From NCBI RefSeq assembly GCF_009696675.1, contig NZ_VULN01000002.1:124001-188000 (forward strand): DNA of 64,000 nt, given 5' to 3'. A program made the position numbers and the translations under genes. This DNA comes from Acidaminococcus fermentans (GTDB lineage Bacteria; Bacillota; Negativicutes; Acidaminococcales; Acidaminococcaceae). The notes under the pieces are model-generated. The model saw nothing but the letters and a program-made list of their open reading frames with translations, was not told the DNA's origin and searched no databases. Shown here in pieces: positions 33,495 through 42,177 of the stretch. Each line of letters starts with the position of its first letter. Position 1 is the first letter of the stretch.

Positions 33495-34670
33495 ATGGAT
33501 GTAAAAGAACAGGTGGCAGCCCTCCAGCCGGAACTGGTCCGGCTGCGCCGCCATTTCCACGAAAATCCGGAACGGTCCTGGAAGGAATTCCAGACCCAGA
33601 AAGCCATTGAAGCCTATCTGGATGAACTGGGGATCCCCTATGTGGAATCCTGCCATTCCGGGGTGATCGCTACTTTGAAGGGGCCCCATGCTTCGGACCG
33701 GATTATCGGGATCCGGGCGGACATCGATGCCCTGCCCATTACGGAACTGAGAGAAGCGGAATACAAATCCCGGAACCCGGGGACCATGCATGCCTGCGGC
33801 CATGATACCCACATTACCATCCTGCTGGGGACGGCCAGGATCCTGGCGGCCCTGAAGGACCAGCTGACGGTGACCGTCCGGTTCCTGTTCCAGCCGGCAG
33901 AAGAAGAAATCGCCAACAGCGGGGCCGCCTACATGAAGGAAGAACCTCTGGTGAAGGAATGCGACCGGCTGATCGCCCTCCATATCTGGAGCAAGATCCC
34001 TGCGGGCTGGGCTTCCCTCCGGTATGGGCCTGTCATGAGTGCCGCGGATACCTTTGATGTAACAGTGGAAGGGAAGGGAGGCCACGGGGCCCTGCCTCAT
34101 CAGACCATCGATCCCATTGTGGCCGGAGCGGAATTCGTTACCGCCCTCCAGTCCGTGGTGAGCCGGGAAGTGAATCCTCTGGAACCGGCGGTACTCAGTG
34201 TCACCCGGTTCCAGGGGGGCACCACCAGCAATGTGATCCCGGGAGAAGTCCAGCTCTCCGGCACTGCCCGGACCTTCAGCAAGGAACTCCGGGAAGCCTA
34301 TCCCGGGATCCTGGAACGGGTGGCCCAGGGCGTGGGCACTGCCACCCGGGCCACCCTGCGGACGGTGTATCATTTCGGGCCTCCGCCCATGATCAACGAC
34401 AAGGCCTGTGTGGATACGGGCCGGAGGGCCTGCGCCAAAGTCTTCGACCCGGACAAGCTGGTGGACTGGGAACTCCAGATGGGAGGCGAAGACTTCGCCA
34501 AGTACTACAATCCCAAATGCCTGCTGCTGTTGGGCGGCGGCTTCCCGGAAGAAGACCGCCGGTATCCTCAGCACAGCCCCTACTTCGACATCGACGAAAA
34601 AGCCCTGGGACTGGGTGTGGAATATTTTGTCCAGTATGTATTGGAGTGGGAGGAGGAATTGAAGAAATAG
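33495..34670 (+). CDS. M20-family amidohydrolase (N-acyl-amino-acid / IAA-amino-acid hydrolase type)
   Basis: A 391-residue metal-dependent hydrolase of the M20D/HipO group. Metal-site motifs are RRHFHENPERSWKEF at the start, GTMHACGHDTHITILLG (~98, Cys-Gly-His) and QPAEEEIANSGAAYM (~135); GGHGALPHQTIDPIVAG lies in the dimerisation domain. Such enzymes release amino acids from N-acyl conjugates in the cytoplasm. Its place 65 bp after metQ suggests that it could supply methionine from N-acyl-methionine, which is inference only. Confidence 0.87.
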   Translation: MDVKEQVAALQPELVRLRRHFHENPERSWKEFQTQKAIEAYLDELGIPYVESCHSGVIATLKGPHASDRIIGIRADIDALPITELREAEYKSRNPGTMHACGHDTHITILLGTARILAALKDQLTVTVRFLFQPAEEEIANSGAAYMKEEPLVKECDRLIALHIWSKIPAGWASLRYGPVMSAADTFDVTVEGKGGHGALPHQTIDPIVAGAEFVTALQSVVSREVNPLEPAVLSVTRFQGGTTSNVIPGEVQLSGTARTFSKELREAYPGILERVAQGVGTATRATLRTVYHFGPPPMINDKACVDTGRRACAKVFDPDKLVDWELQMGGEDFAKYYNPKCLLLLGGGFPEEDRRYPQHSPYFDIDEKALGLGVEYFVQYVLEWEEELKK

Positions 34671-34689
34671 GATAAGTAGGGTAAAATAA

Positions 34690-34722
34690 AGAGACTGTGG
34701 CGTTCTGCCCAGCCTCTTATTT
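34690..34722 (+). terminator. Hairpin after the amidohydrolase gene
   Basis: AGAGaCTGtGG pairs imperfectly with CCaGcCTCT and is followed by TATTTG. Confidence 0.5.
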
Positions 34723-34748
34723 GTTGATTACGGAAGGGAAGTAGGTAT

Positions 34749-35204
34749 ATGCAGCCTTATCTGATCCTTGGCTTTCTGATTGTCCTGGGCTATCTGGCCC
34801 ATAATCTGACGGTATCTTATGCCGCCGGCCTCCTGGTCTTGCTGAAGCTGTTCCTGCCGGAGGAGAAACTGCTCTATTTCGGCGGCCACGGGGTGAACTG
34901 GGGGGTCATGCTGCTGATGGCAGCGCTGATGGTGCCCATCGCTACCGGGAAAATCGGTCTGGCGGAAACCCTGGGAGTGTTCAAGACACCTCTGGGCATG
35001 GCCTCTCTGGTCATCGGTGCCCTGGTGGCCTTATTGGGCCGCTGGGGGGTGGAACTGATGGGGGCGGATCCTCAGGTGGTGGCCGCCATGCTGATCGGCA
35101 CCATCATCGGCGTCATCCTCTTCAAAGGCGTCCCCGTAGGTCCCATGATCGCCAGCGGGATTTTGTACTGTGTAATGAAAGTGTTGGGAATGGTGTTTCA
35201 TTGA
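34749..35204 (+). CDS. UPF0756/DUF441 membrane protein (YeaL-like)
   Basis: A 151-residue protein with four hydrophobic segments. The pattern LGYLAHNLTVSYAAGLLVLLK, GVNWGVMLLMAALMVPIATGKI and IGTIIGVILFKGVPVGPMIASGI is characteristic of the DUF441 family, whose function is unknown. It stands alone between two terminators. Confidence 0.85.
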   Translation: MQPYLILGFLIVLGYLAHNLTVSYAAGLLVLLKLFLPEEKLLYFGGHGVNWGVMLLMAALMVPIATGKIGLAETLGVFKTPLGMASLVIGALVALLGRWGVELMGADPQVVAAMLIGTIIGVILFKGVPVGPMIASGILYCVMKVLGMVFH

Positions 35205-35235
35205 AAGGGGCTGTTGCATGCGCAACAGCCCCTTA
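35205..35235 (+). terminator. Terminator, GGCTGTTGC family
   Basis: AAGGGGCTGTTGC and GCAACAGCCCCTT form a perfect 13-bp stem. The T tract is short. Confidence 0.75.
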
Positions 35236-35447
35236 GTCGGAAGTCGGGAGTCTGCAGTCGGAAGCCTCAGGACAGGATCCGTCTAGCTGGACGGATCCTT
35301 TTGATTCTGTAGAAACAGAATCGCAATCAATTTGAGAGATCATTTCGTCCAAAGGTTCTACACATTCAAAAAATTTGCCTACAAATTTAACCTTCGGCTC
35401 CAGACTTCCGACTCCAGACTTGAGCCGCTATGCGGCTCTACAGCTAA
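35236..35447. repeat. Non-coding stretch with periodic repeats and three hairpins
   Basis: No gene is seen here. Periodic GTCGGAAGTCGGGAGTCTGC-type repeats at 35236-35263 recur in inverted orientation at 35399-35422 (CAGACTTCCGACTCCAGACT). Between and after them are the hairpins GGATCCGTC/GACGGATCC with TTTT (35276-35306), GATTCTGT/ACAGAATC (35303-35322) and GAGCCGC/GCGGCTC (35422-35438). Confidence 0.6.
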
Positions 35448-35486
35448 GGGTGGTGTTGCACGCAATGTGCAACACCACCTCTTTTT
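35448..35486 (+). terminator. Terminator-like hairpin between converging units
   Basis: GGTGGTGTTGCAC and GTGCAACACCACC form a 13-bp stem followed by TCTTTTT on the plus strand. It abuts the stop codon of the minus-strand flavodoxin gene, for which it would lack a good T tract. Confidence 0.6.
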
Positions 35487-35907
35487 ACGCCAGTGCATCG
35501 CCCAGTCCTTTGCACTGATTCAGGGCATCGTCATCCGGGGCGTTGTTGGCGATTACCGGATCAGCGGCCAGCACGGCGCCTTCGGCTTCCGCGTCGGCTT
35601 TCCAGCTGTCCATCCATTCTCCGGTGCCCCAGCCGTAGGAGCCGAACAGGGCGATTTTCTTGCCTTTCAGGCTGCCTTTCACTTCATCCCACATGGGCTG
35701 GAATTCCCCTTCTTCCAGGACTTCCGCTCCCATGGCCGGGCAGCCGAAGGCGATGGCGTCGAAATTGGCCACTTCCCCGGCGGAAAAGGCGGAAGCATTG
35801 TATTCCACCACTTCAGCTCCTTTGCCTTTGGCACCGTCCTCCACGGCCTTGGCCATGGTTTCTGTGTTGCCGGTCCCGCTCCAGAATACCACTGCGATTT
35901 TGCTCAT
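35485..35907 (-). CDS. Flavodoxin
   Basis: A 140-residue short-chain flavodoxin. The FMN phosphate loop is SGTGNTETMA at residues ~9-18; the second flavin loop region is FGCPAMGAEVLEE and the third SYGWGTGEWMD. It carries low-potential electrons in place of ferredoxin. ATG at 35907 has AAAGGATGG upstream; a longer frame continuing into the neighbouring gene is rejected. It is downstream of the DUF3793 gene, in the same direction, behind DtxR-like operators, consistent with induction at low iron. Confidence 0.93.
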   Translation of the reverse strand: MSKIAVVFWSGTGNTETMAKAVEDGAKGKGAEVVEYNASAFSAGEVANFDAIAFGCPAMGAEVLEEGEFQPMWDEVKGSLKGKKIALFGSYGWGTGEWMDSWKADAEAEGAVLAADPVIANNAPDDDALNQCKGLGDALA

Positions 35908-35954
35908 TGTAATCCATCCTTTCCGCCGGCCACGCCGGCTGACAAACATTTTAT

Positions 35955-36518
35955 TTAAGCCACCGCCAGCCTGCTGAGGGGAGTGCCGGCGCAGTAGCAG
36001 CGCCAGTAGATCCGGGTGCATTTCTGGCATTTGGCAAAATAACAGGCGGCCCGTTCCCGGTTTCCGTAGGCCTTCCAGCACCCGGAACAAACGCCTTTGT
36101 CCCGGGGGGAGGCCATGTAGGCTTTCACATCTTCCAGAGGATAGTCCAGCAGGATGCCGATTTCATGAGGGAAGGGGTCCCGCCGTGCCAGGCGCAGGGC
36201 CATCTGGTCCAGGATCTCCTGACAGGTGGAGCCCTCATAGCCCTGGCGTTTCAGGAAGGAACTGCTTTCCGGATCCTGGAGAAGGATGCTGAGCCGGTGG
36301 GGGCGGTACACATACAGGAGGGCACTTTTCCGGATGCAGTCATAGCTCAGGACTTCCAGACGGATTTGTTTGGGTTCCAGGCTGCGCTGGATTTCCCCGA
36401 TCTGGGCGAAAGGGCTGTCTCCGGGACGGAAAACGAAGCGGAACAGACTGGCGGCTTTGAGACCGGCCAGGGTGGGCGCGCACTGGCGCACCAGTTCTGT
36501 TTCCAGGGTGATGGTCAT
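35955..36518 (-). CDS. DUF3793 family protein with Cys-rich C-terminus
   Basis: A 187-residue protein of the DUF3793 family as I recognise it. The N-terminal part (APTLAGLKAASLFRF, then LLYVYRPHRLSILLQDP) and the block FPHEIGILLDYPLEDVKAYM are typical; the last 45 residues are rich in cysteine (CSGCWKAYG, CYFAKCQKC, CYC), suggesting metal or cluster binding. Function is unknown. It lies 47 bp before the flavodoxin gene in an operon whose promoter overlaps a DtxR-like palindrome, which points to iron-linked control. A link to haem or iron scavenging is possible but not shown. Confidence 0.8.
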   Translation of the reverse strand: MTITLETELVRQCAPTLAGLKAASLFRFVFRPGDSPFAQIGEIQRSLEPKQIRLEVLSYDCIRKSALLYVYRPHRLSILLQDPESSSFLKRQGYEGSTCQEILDQMALRLARRDPFPHEIGILLDYPLEDVKAYMASPRDKGVCSGCWKAYGNRERAACYFAKCQKCTRIYWRCYCAGTPLSRLAVA

Positions 36519-36539
36519 AGTGGAGCCTCCTTGAATAAG

Positions 36540-36553
36540 TTAGCTATGACTAA
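36540..36553. promoter_or_regulatory. DtxR/MntR-like operator half-pair, proximal
   Basis: TTAGCTATGACTAA is an imperfect palindrome with TTAG/CTAA arms in the leader of the DUF3793-flavodoxin operon. It resembles the downstream palindrome at 36602-36621. Confidence 0.45.
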
Positions 36554-36601
36554 TTAATAACCAAAGAAAAATGGCTGTACTTCGAAAAATACCAGCCAAA
36601 A

Positions 36602-36621
36602 TAGTTAGCAATTACTAACTA
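36602..36621. promoter_or_regulatory. DtxR-like palindromic operator at the transcription start
   Basis: TAGTTAGCAATTACTAACTA is a 20-bp palindrome with one mismatched pair (TAGTTAG/CTAACTA arms). The arms are close to the iron-regulator consensus TTAGGTTAG/CTAACCTAA. It lies directly after the -10 box of the minus-strand promoter, so binding would block initiation. The factor is inferred. Confidence 0.6.
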
Positions 36622-36626
36622 AACGA

Positions 36627-36655
36627 AGTATAACAAATCCCTCTGTTTTGTGCAA
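36627..36655 (-). promoter_or_regulatory. Promoter of the DUF3793-flavodoxin operon
   Basis: On the minus strand TTGCAC and TATACT are separated by 17 bp. The start would fall inside the palindrome at 36602-36621. Confidence 0.7.
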
Positions 36656-36673
36656 CCATTTTTTTTCTCCATC

Positions 36674-36702
36674 TTGCCACCGGACCGGTTTTGGGCTATA
36701 AT
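36674..36702 (+). promoter_or_regulatory. Promoter of the tripartite ABC exporter operon
   Basis: TTGCCA and a perfect TATAAT are separated by 17 bp, 59 bp before the start codon. It is divergent from the DUF3793 promoter. Confidence 0.75.
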
Positions 36703-36760
36703 GAGGGTATAATTAATCAAACGAATAATTATTTTACTGGTACAGATGGGAGCGATGACC

Positions 36761-38290
36761 ATGAAATGGTGGAAACCTGTGGTGGTGGGGCTGTCCCTGA
36801 CCCTGGCACCGGGGATGATGCAGCCGGCCCTGGCCGGGAAGAAGGATCCCCAGCCCAAGGCGGTGAAGATGCCCTCCTGGACAGAACTGGCCCAGAAGCA
36901 ACCGGCAGCTTATGACAAGGCCACGCCGGAGGCCAGGCTCAGTGAGGAACAGCTGGCGGACTGGTGGAAGACCTTCCAGGACCCCAAACTGGACGCCCTG
37001 ATCGAACTTTCTCTGAAAAACAACCGGGATCTCCAGGCGGCCCAGGCCCGGGTGGAAGAAGCACGGGCCCAGTTGGGGATCAGCAAGGGAGAAGCTCTGC
37101 CCTGGCTGAATGTGGGAGGCACCTACGGACGGTATGAAGCCCCTCAGGGGGTCAACGACAAAATCAGCGATATGAGTCCCTATCCGGGGATGATCAACCC
37201 GCCCAACCGGAATTCTTCCGTAGCCGGGCTGGGCATCGATGCTTCCTGGGAACCGGACTTCTTCGGCCGGCTGAAAGCCAAGAAGCAGAGCGCCGCCCAC
37301 AACCTGGCAGCCCAGCATGCAGCCCTGTACAGCACCTGGGTGACCCTCAGTGCGGAAACAGCCCTCAACTATGTATCTCTCCGGACCCTCCAGCAGGATC
37401 TGGACCTGTTGGAACGGCATGCAGCCCTGGAAGGGGAAAAAGCAGATCTGCTCCAGACCAATTACAATGCGGGGCTGATCAGCGGCTATCCTCTGGAAGC
37501 CATGCGGACCCAGGAACAGAATACCCGGGCGGAGATCCCCCGGACCCGGCAGTCCATCCAGGAGACCCTTACCCGGCTGTCCATCCTTACCGGGACGGAA
37601 CCGGGCCAGCTCAATGACCTGTTGGAACCGGAAGATCTGCCGGAAATCGATCCGGAACTGTATCATGCCATTCCCGCCAACCTGATGCGCCAGCGGCCGG
37701 ATATCCGGGCGGCGGAAGAGCGGCTGGAAGCCCAGATCGCCCGGACCAAAGAGGCACGGGCGGAACTGAAGCCCCGGTTCACCCTGGACGGGTTCCTGGG
37801 GCTCATCACCCTGGGGGGCGGGAATCTGTTCGGTTCCGGCGCCCACTCCTTTGCCATTGCGCCTTCCTTCACCTTCCCCCTGTTCCATGGGGGACAGCTG
37901 CGGCAGAATGTGAAGCTGCAGGATGCCCGGGCCAAAGAATACCAGGCCCAGTATGAAAACACGGTGCTGAAGGCGGCCGGGGAAGTCCAGGATGCCATGA
38001 CCGGTATCGTCCAGGAAAAGGAACGGAAAGACAAGCTCACCGCCGGGGTGGACAATGCCCAGGGGGCTTTCGACCTGGCGGAAAACCGTTTCCAGGCGGG
38101 ACTCAGCGATTATCAGCCGGTATTGGACAGCGAACGGACCCTGCTTACCATGAAACGGCAGGAAAACCGCAGCCGGGGCCAGGAACTGGCGGACCTGATC
38201 CACCTGTACAAGGCACTGGGCGGCGGCTGGCAGCCTCTTTCTGATGCGGAACAGGCGGAAATCAGCAGGGCAGAAGGGAAGGATAAATGA
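36761..38290 (+). CDS. Outer-membrane efflux channel, NodT/TolC family
   Basis: A 509-residue outer-membrane factor. ATG at 36761 is preferred (GGGAG 8 bases upstream; signal peptide MKWWKPVVVGLSLTLAPGMMQPALA); ATGs at 36746 and 36755 are alternatives. The mature part has WWKTFQDPKLDALIELSLKNNRDLQAAQARVEEARAQ and, in the second half, RQRPDIRAAEERLEAQIARTKEARAELKPRFTL, the two repeated helical hairpins of NodT-type channels. There is no lipobox Cys. It is the first gene of an operon with an HlyD adaptor and ABC-2 transporter. It may also serve the RND pump at 11.9-16.2 kb. Confidence 0.93.
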   Translation: MKWWKPVVVGLSLTLAPGMMQPALAGKKDPQPKAVKMPSWTELAQKQPAAYDKATPEARLSEEQLADWWKTFQDPKLDALIELSLKNNRDLQAAQARVEEARAQLGISKGEALPWLNVGGTYGRYEAPQGVNDKISDMSPYPGMINPPNRNSSVAGLGIDASWEPDFFGRLKAKKQSAAHNLAAQHAALYSTWVTLSAETALNYVSLRTLQQDLDLLERHAALEGEKADLLQTNYNAGLISGYPLEAMRTQEQNTRAEIPRTRQSIQETLTRLSILTGTEPGQLNDLLEPEDLPEIDPELYHAIPANLMRQRPDIRAAEERLEAQIARTKEARAELKPRFTLDGFLGLITLGGGNLFGSGAHSFAIAPSFTFPLFHGGQLRQNVKLQDARAKEYQAQYENTVLKAAGEVQDAMTGIVQEKERKDKLTAGVDNAQGAFDLAENRFQAGLSDYQPVLDSERTLLTMKRQENRSRGQELADLIHLYKALGGGWQPLSDAEQAEISRAEGKDK

Positions 38291-39327
38291 TGGCATTTTG
38301 GGAAAACCTTTTACAGGACAAAAAGAAACTGGCGGCCCTGGTGGCAGCGGCAGCCCTGCTCATCGGCGGGGGCTCCTACGGCTACCACCGGTATCAGGTG
38401 CAGAAGGCGGCCCGGCAGCTGACCCTCTACGGGAACGTGGATGTGCGGGAAGTATCCGTGGCCTTCCGGGAAAGCGACCGGATCGCGGAAGAAATGGTGG
38501 AAGAAGGAGACAAGGTCACCAAGGGCCAGGTACTGGCCCGGTTGGATACCGATGAACTGAAAATCAAGAAGAGCAAGCTCCAGGCCCAGATCGCTGCCCA
38601 GCAGAGCGTGGTGGACAAACTCCACAACGGCACCCGGGCGGAAGATCTGGAAGCGGCCCGGGCCAAAGCCGATGAGGCGGCAGCCCAGGCGGACCAGGCC
38701 CGGCAGGATCTGGCCCGGGTGGAGAACGCCTTTGCCTCTTCCAATGGAAAATCCGTCAGCAAACAGGACCGGGATGCGGCCCGGACCAAGGTGGATGTAA
38801 CGGCGGCCCAGGCGGAAGCGGCCCGGCAGGAATATGAAAAAGCCCAGGCTGGCCCCCGGGATGAAGATGTGGCCAGCGGGGAAGCCCAGCTGAAAGCCCT
38901 CCAGGAAGACGCCAAACACGTGGACTACCTGCTGAGCCAGGCGGAACTCAAGGCACCGGCAGACGGGGTCATCCGGTCCCGGCTGCTGGAAGTGGGGGAT
39001 ATGGCTTCTCCTCAGAAACCGGTGTTCAAGCTGTCCCTCAATGAAAAGAAATGGGTCCGGGTCTATGTAAGCGAAAAGGATCTGGGCCGGATCTATGAAG
39101 GGATGAAGGCGAAGATTTATACGGACAGCCATCCCAAGGATCCCATCGAAGGCCAGATTGGCTATATTTCCTCTACGGCAGAATTCACCCCCAAAACGGT
39201 CCAGACCACGGAACTGCGTACCTCCCTGCTGTACGAAGTCCGGGTCTATGTAACCGATCCTGACAATGTGCTGCGGATGGGAATGCCCGCCACGGTGCAG
39301 ATCGACACGGAGCAGAGCCATGACTGA
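38287..39327 (+). CDS. HlyD-family periplasmic adaptor (YbhG-like)
   Basis: A 346-residue membrane-fusion protein with one N-terminal membrane helix (LAALVAAAALLIGGGSYGY). It shows the lipoyl half-motif VEEGDKVTKGQVLARLDTDELK (~75), a long coiled coil rich in Ala/Gln (80-215) and the second half AELKAPADGVIRSRLLEVGDM (~220). Its start overlaps the stop of the channel gene (ATGA), and the ABC gene overlaps its end, so translation is coupled. It bridges the ABC exporter and the outer-membrane channel. Confidence 0.92.
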   Translation: MMAFWENLLQDKKKLAALVAAAALLIGGGSYGYHRYQVQKAARQLTLYGNVDVREVSVAFRESDRIAEEMVEEGDKVTKGQVLARLDTDELKIKKSKLQAQIAAQQSVVDKLHNGTRAEDLEAARAKADEAAAQADQARQDLARVENAFASSNGKSVSKQDRDAARTKVDVTAAQAEAARQEYEKAQAGPRDEDVASGEAQLKALQEDAKHVDYLLSQAELKAPADGVIRSRLLEVGDMASPQKPVFKLSLNEKKWVRVYVSEKDLGRIYEGMKAKIYTDSHPKDPIEGQIGYISSTAEFTPKTVQTTELRTSLLYEVRVYVTDPDNVLRMGMPATVQIDTEQSHD

Positions 39328-41071
39328 ATGGGTGGTCCAGGCTGAAAAGCTGGACAAACTCTTTGATGACAAGCAGGGAAAGACCCATGCTCTCCAAGGC
39401 ATCGACTTCCGGGCGGAAAAAGGGAAAATGACCGCCCTCATCGGTCCGGACGGGGCCGGGAAGACCACCACCATGCGGCTGATCTGCGGGCTCATGGACC
39501 CCACCGGCGGGAGCCTGAAGGTGCTGGGGCTGGATTCAGTGGCCGGGGCGGAGGAAATCCAGTCCCGGATCAGCTACATGCCCCAGAAATTCGGCCTTTA
39601 TGAAGACCTGACCATCCAGGAGAACCTGGATCTGTATGCGGACCTTCACGGGATCCCCCAGGATACCCGGAAGGACCGTTTTGCCAAACTGCTGGATATG
39701 ACCGGACTGGCTCCCTTTACCGGACGGCTGGCCGGGAAGCTGTCCGGGGGCATGAAGCAGAAACTGGGACTGGCCTGCACCCTGGTACGTTCTCCGGATC
39801 TGCTGATCCTGGACGAACCTACCGTAGGGGTGGACCCTCTCAGCCGTGACGAGTTGTGGATCATCATTAAGCAGATGGTCCGGGAAGAAAACCTCAGCGT
39901 CATTGTATGCACCGCCTACATGAACGAGGCGGCCATGTGCGACCATGTGTATGTGCTGAACCTGGGCCAGATGCTGTTTGAAGGGACTCCCCAGGAACTG
40001 AGCCAGGTGGCGGCGGGAAAATGCTTCGAAGTGGACCCGCCGGAAGAACTGCCCTACCGGGTGCTCCAGGGATCCCTGCTGGATGACACGGAACAGATCA
40101 TCGATGCGGTGCCGGAAAGCGGTACCGTCCGGTACATTGCCGCCCGGCCCGGGGAACCCATCCCCACCCTGGAGCGGTGGAGCCTGACCCCCCGGGCGGT
40201 GGAACCCCGGCTGGAAGACGGGTTCATGATCCTTCTCCACCAGGCGGCGGATCTGGAAAAGACCCGGATCCCCCTGGCTCCTCTGGACAAGATCCCGCCC
40301 CGTCCTTCCCAGAATGAAGTGAGCATCGAAGTGAAGGACCTGGTGAAGAAGTTCGGGGATTTCACCGCGGTTTCCCATACTTCCTTCCAGGTCCACAAAG
40401 GAGAGGTGTTCGGCCTTCTGGGGCCCAACGGGGCCGGGAAGACCACCACCTTCCGGATGCTCTGCGGCCTGATCCCCGCCACCGGCGGCAAGCTCAGCGT
40501 GGCCGGGGAGAACCTGCGGACCGCCCGGACGGAGGCCCGGGCCAAGATTGGCTACGTGTCCCAGAAATTTGCCCTGTACACCAAGCTCAGCGTACTGGAA
40601 AATCTCCAGTTCTACGGAGGCATGTACGGACTGCCCCGGAAGAAGCTCCAGGAACGGATCCGCACGGTGCTGGAGGAATTCCAGCTCACCGGGACGGAAT
40701 CCCACAATGCCGGGGACCTGCCGGGAGGCTACAAACAGCGGCTGTCCATGGCCTGTGCCCTGCTCCAGGAGCCGGAGATCCTGTTCCTGGACGAACCCAC
40801 CAGCGGCATCGATCCTCTGGCCCGGCGGATGTTCTGGCGGGAAATCACGGATCTGTCCTGCAAAGGGACCACCATCATCATCACCACCCACTTTATGGAA
40901 GAATCCGAGTACTGCGACCGGATCATGATCCAGGACCACGGGAAGATGCTGATCATCGGTTCCACAGACGAGATCCGGGAAAAACTCCATAAACCGGGAG
41001 CCAATATGGATTCCATGTTCATCGACATTGTGAACCAGTCCCGGGCCAGGGGAGAGGAGGCAGCCCAATGA
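39320..41071 (+). CDS. ABC exporter ATPase with two fused nucleotide-binding domains (YbhF-like)
   Basis: A 583-residue tandem ATPase. Domain 1 (1-230) has Walker A GPDGAGKTTT, signature LSGGMKQKLGLA and Walker B LLILDEPTVGVDP; domain 2 (~335-575) has Walker A GPNGAGKTTT, signature LPGGYKQRLSMA and Walker B ILFLDEPTSGIDP. The fused arrangement is typical of YbhF-type drug exporters. ATG at 39320 overlaps the adaptor stop; a longer upstream frame is an artefact. The last codons overlap the next permease start. Confidence 0.93.
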   Translation: MTEWVVQAEKLDKLFDDKQGKTHALQGIDFRAEKGKMTALIGPDGAGKTTTMRLICGLMDPTGGSLKVLGLDSVAGAEEIQSRISYMPQKFGLYEDLTIQENLDLYADLHGIPQDTRKDRFAKLLDMTGLAPFTGRLAGKLSGGMKQKLGLACTLVRSPDLLILDEPTVGVDPLSRDELWIIIKQMVREENLSVIVCTAYMNEAAMCDHVYVLNLGQMLFEGTPQELSQVAAGKCFEVDPPEELPYRVLQGSLLDDTEQIIDAVPESGTVRYIAARPGEPIPTLERWSLTPRAVEPRLEDGFMILLHQAADLEKTRIPLAPLDKIPPRPSQNEVSIEVKDLVKKFGDFTAVSHTSFQVHKGEVFGLLGPNGAGKTTTFRMLCGLIPATGGKLSVAGENLRTARTEARAKIGYVSQKFALYTKLSVLENLQFYGGMYGLPRKKLQERIRTVLEEFQLTGTESHNAGDLPGGYKQRLSMACALLQEPEILFLDEPTSGIDPLARRMFWREITDLSCKGTTIIITTHFMEESEYCDRIMIQDHGKMLIIGSTDEIREKLHKPGANMDSMFIDIVNQSRARGEEAAQ

Positions 41072-42177
41072 AAGACAATCTGCGCCGGATCCGGGCTCTG
41101 ACGGTGAAGGAGTTCCGGGAGGTGCTCCGGGACAACTCCAGCCTGGCCCTGGGCATCCTGCTGCCCATCATCCTGATCCTGGTGATCGGCTACGGCATCA
41201 GCCTGGATGTGAAGCACGCCCCCATCGGGGTGGTGCTGGAAGATGCGTCTCCGGAAGCCCAGCAGGTGGTGGATTTCGTGGATGGGTCGGAATACTTCCG
41301 ACCTACCTACATGACCAGCATGAATCAGGCGCTCCGGGCCATGGAACAGCGGAAGATCGACGCCATCCTCCGGGTACCGCCGGATTTCAGCCGCCAGCTC
41401 CATCAGGGGGACGGACGGATCCAGCTGCTGCTGTACGGCACGGACACCACCACTGCCATGAGCATCCAGAGCTATGTGGAAACGGCGGCGGCCCAGTGGT
41501 CCGCCCGCCAGATGGCCAGCCGGGGCGTGGGAGCCGTGGAACTGGAATCCCGGCTCTGGTTCAATGATGCCCATGAAAGCACCTGGTACTTTTTGCCCGG
41601 GCTGATCCTGATGATCGTGACCCTTGTGGGGGTGCTGCTTACCGCCGGGGTCATGGCCCGGGAATACGAACGGGGGACCTTTGAATCCCTGTTTGTAACC
41701 CCGGTAAAAAAAGGGGAAATCATCGTGGCCAAGATGATCCCCTATTTCTGCATTGCCATGCTGGGTGTCCTGATCTGTCTGGTCCTGTCCCGGTTCCTGT
41801 TCCAGGTGCCTTTGGTGGGATCTCTGTCCCTGGTGATCCTGATGTCCATCCTGTATCTCCTGACGGCCCTGGGTATGGGGATGCTGATTTCCGTGGTGAC
41901 CAAAGCCCAGTTCATGGCCATCCAGATGGCTCTCCTGGTCAGCTTCCTGCCCAGCATCATGCTGTCTGGGTTCCTGTTCGACCTACGGGCCACGCCCCAA
42001 TGGGTCCAGTGGATTGGGGAAGTGCTGCCTTTCAAACATTATCTGGTTGTATTGAAAACCTTGCTCTTGGCCGGTGATCTCTGGCCGGTGATCCTGCCCC
42101 AGACCGGGTTCCTGATTTTCTTCATGGCCCTGTTTGTGGGTCTGGCCCTGAGAGCCATTCGAAAGAAGGTGGAGTGA
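41068..42177 (+). CDS. ABC-2 type permease (YbhS-like)
   Basis: A 369-residue permease with one N-terminal helix (SLALGILLPIILILVIGYGISLDV), a periplasmic domain, and five C-terminal helices starting at LPGLILMIVTLVGVLLTAGVMAREYERGTFESLFVTPVKKGEI, the ABC-2 signature. The start overlaps the ATPase stop by four bases. It pairs with the following permease as a heterodimer. Confidence 0.92.
   Translation: MKDNLRRIRALTVKEFREVLRDNSSLALGILLPIILILVIGYGISLDVKHAPIGVVLEDASPEAQQVVDFVDGSEYFRPTYMTSMNQALRAMEQRKIDAILRVPPDFSRQLHQGDGRIQLLLYGTDTTTAMSIQSYVETAAAQWSARQMASRGVGAVELESRLWFNDAHESTWYFLPGLILMIVTLVGVLLTAGVMAREYERGTFESLFVTPVKKGEIIVAKMIPYFCIAMLGVLICLVLSRFLFQVPLVGSLSLVILMSILYLLTALGMGMLISVVTKAQFMAIQMALLVSFLPSIMLSGFLFDLRATPQWVQWIGEVLPFKHYLVVLKTLLLAGDLWPVILPQTGFLIFFMALFVGLALRAIRKKVE

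Noticed and set aside
35276-35322. Riboswitch in the hairpin-rich region before the flavodoxin unit
   Set aside because: The hairpins are simple inverted repeats with no known aptamer pattern, and the next gene on that strand is over 1.4 kb away with its own promoter.
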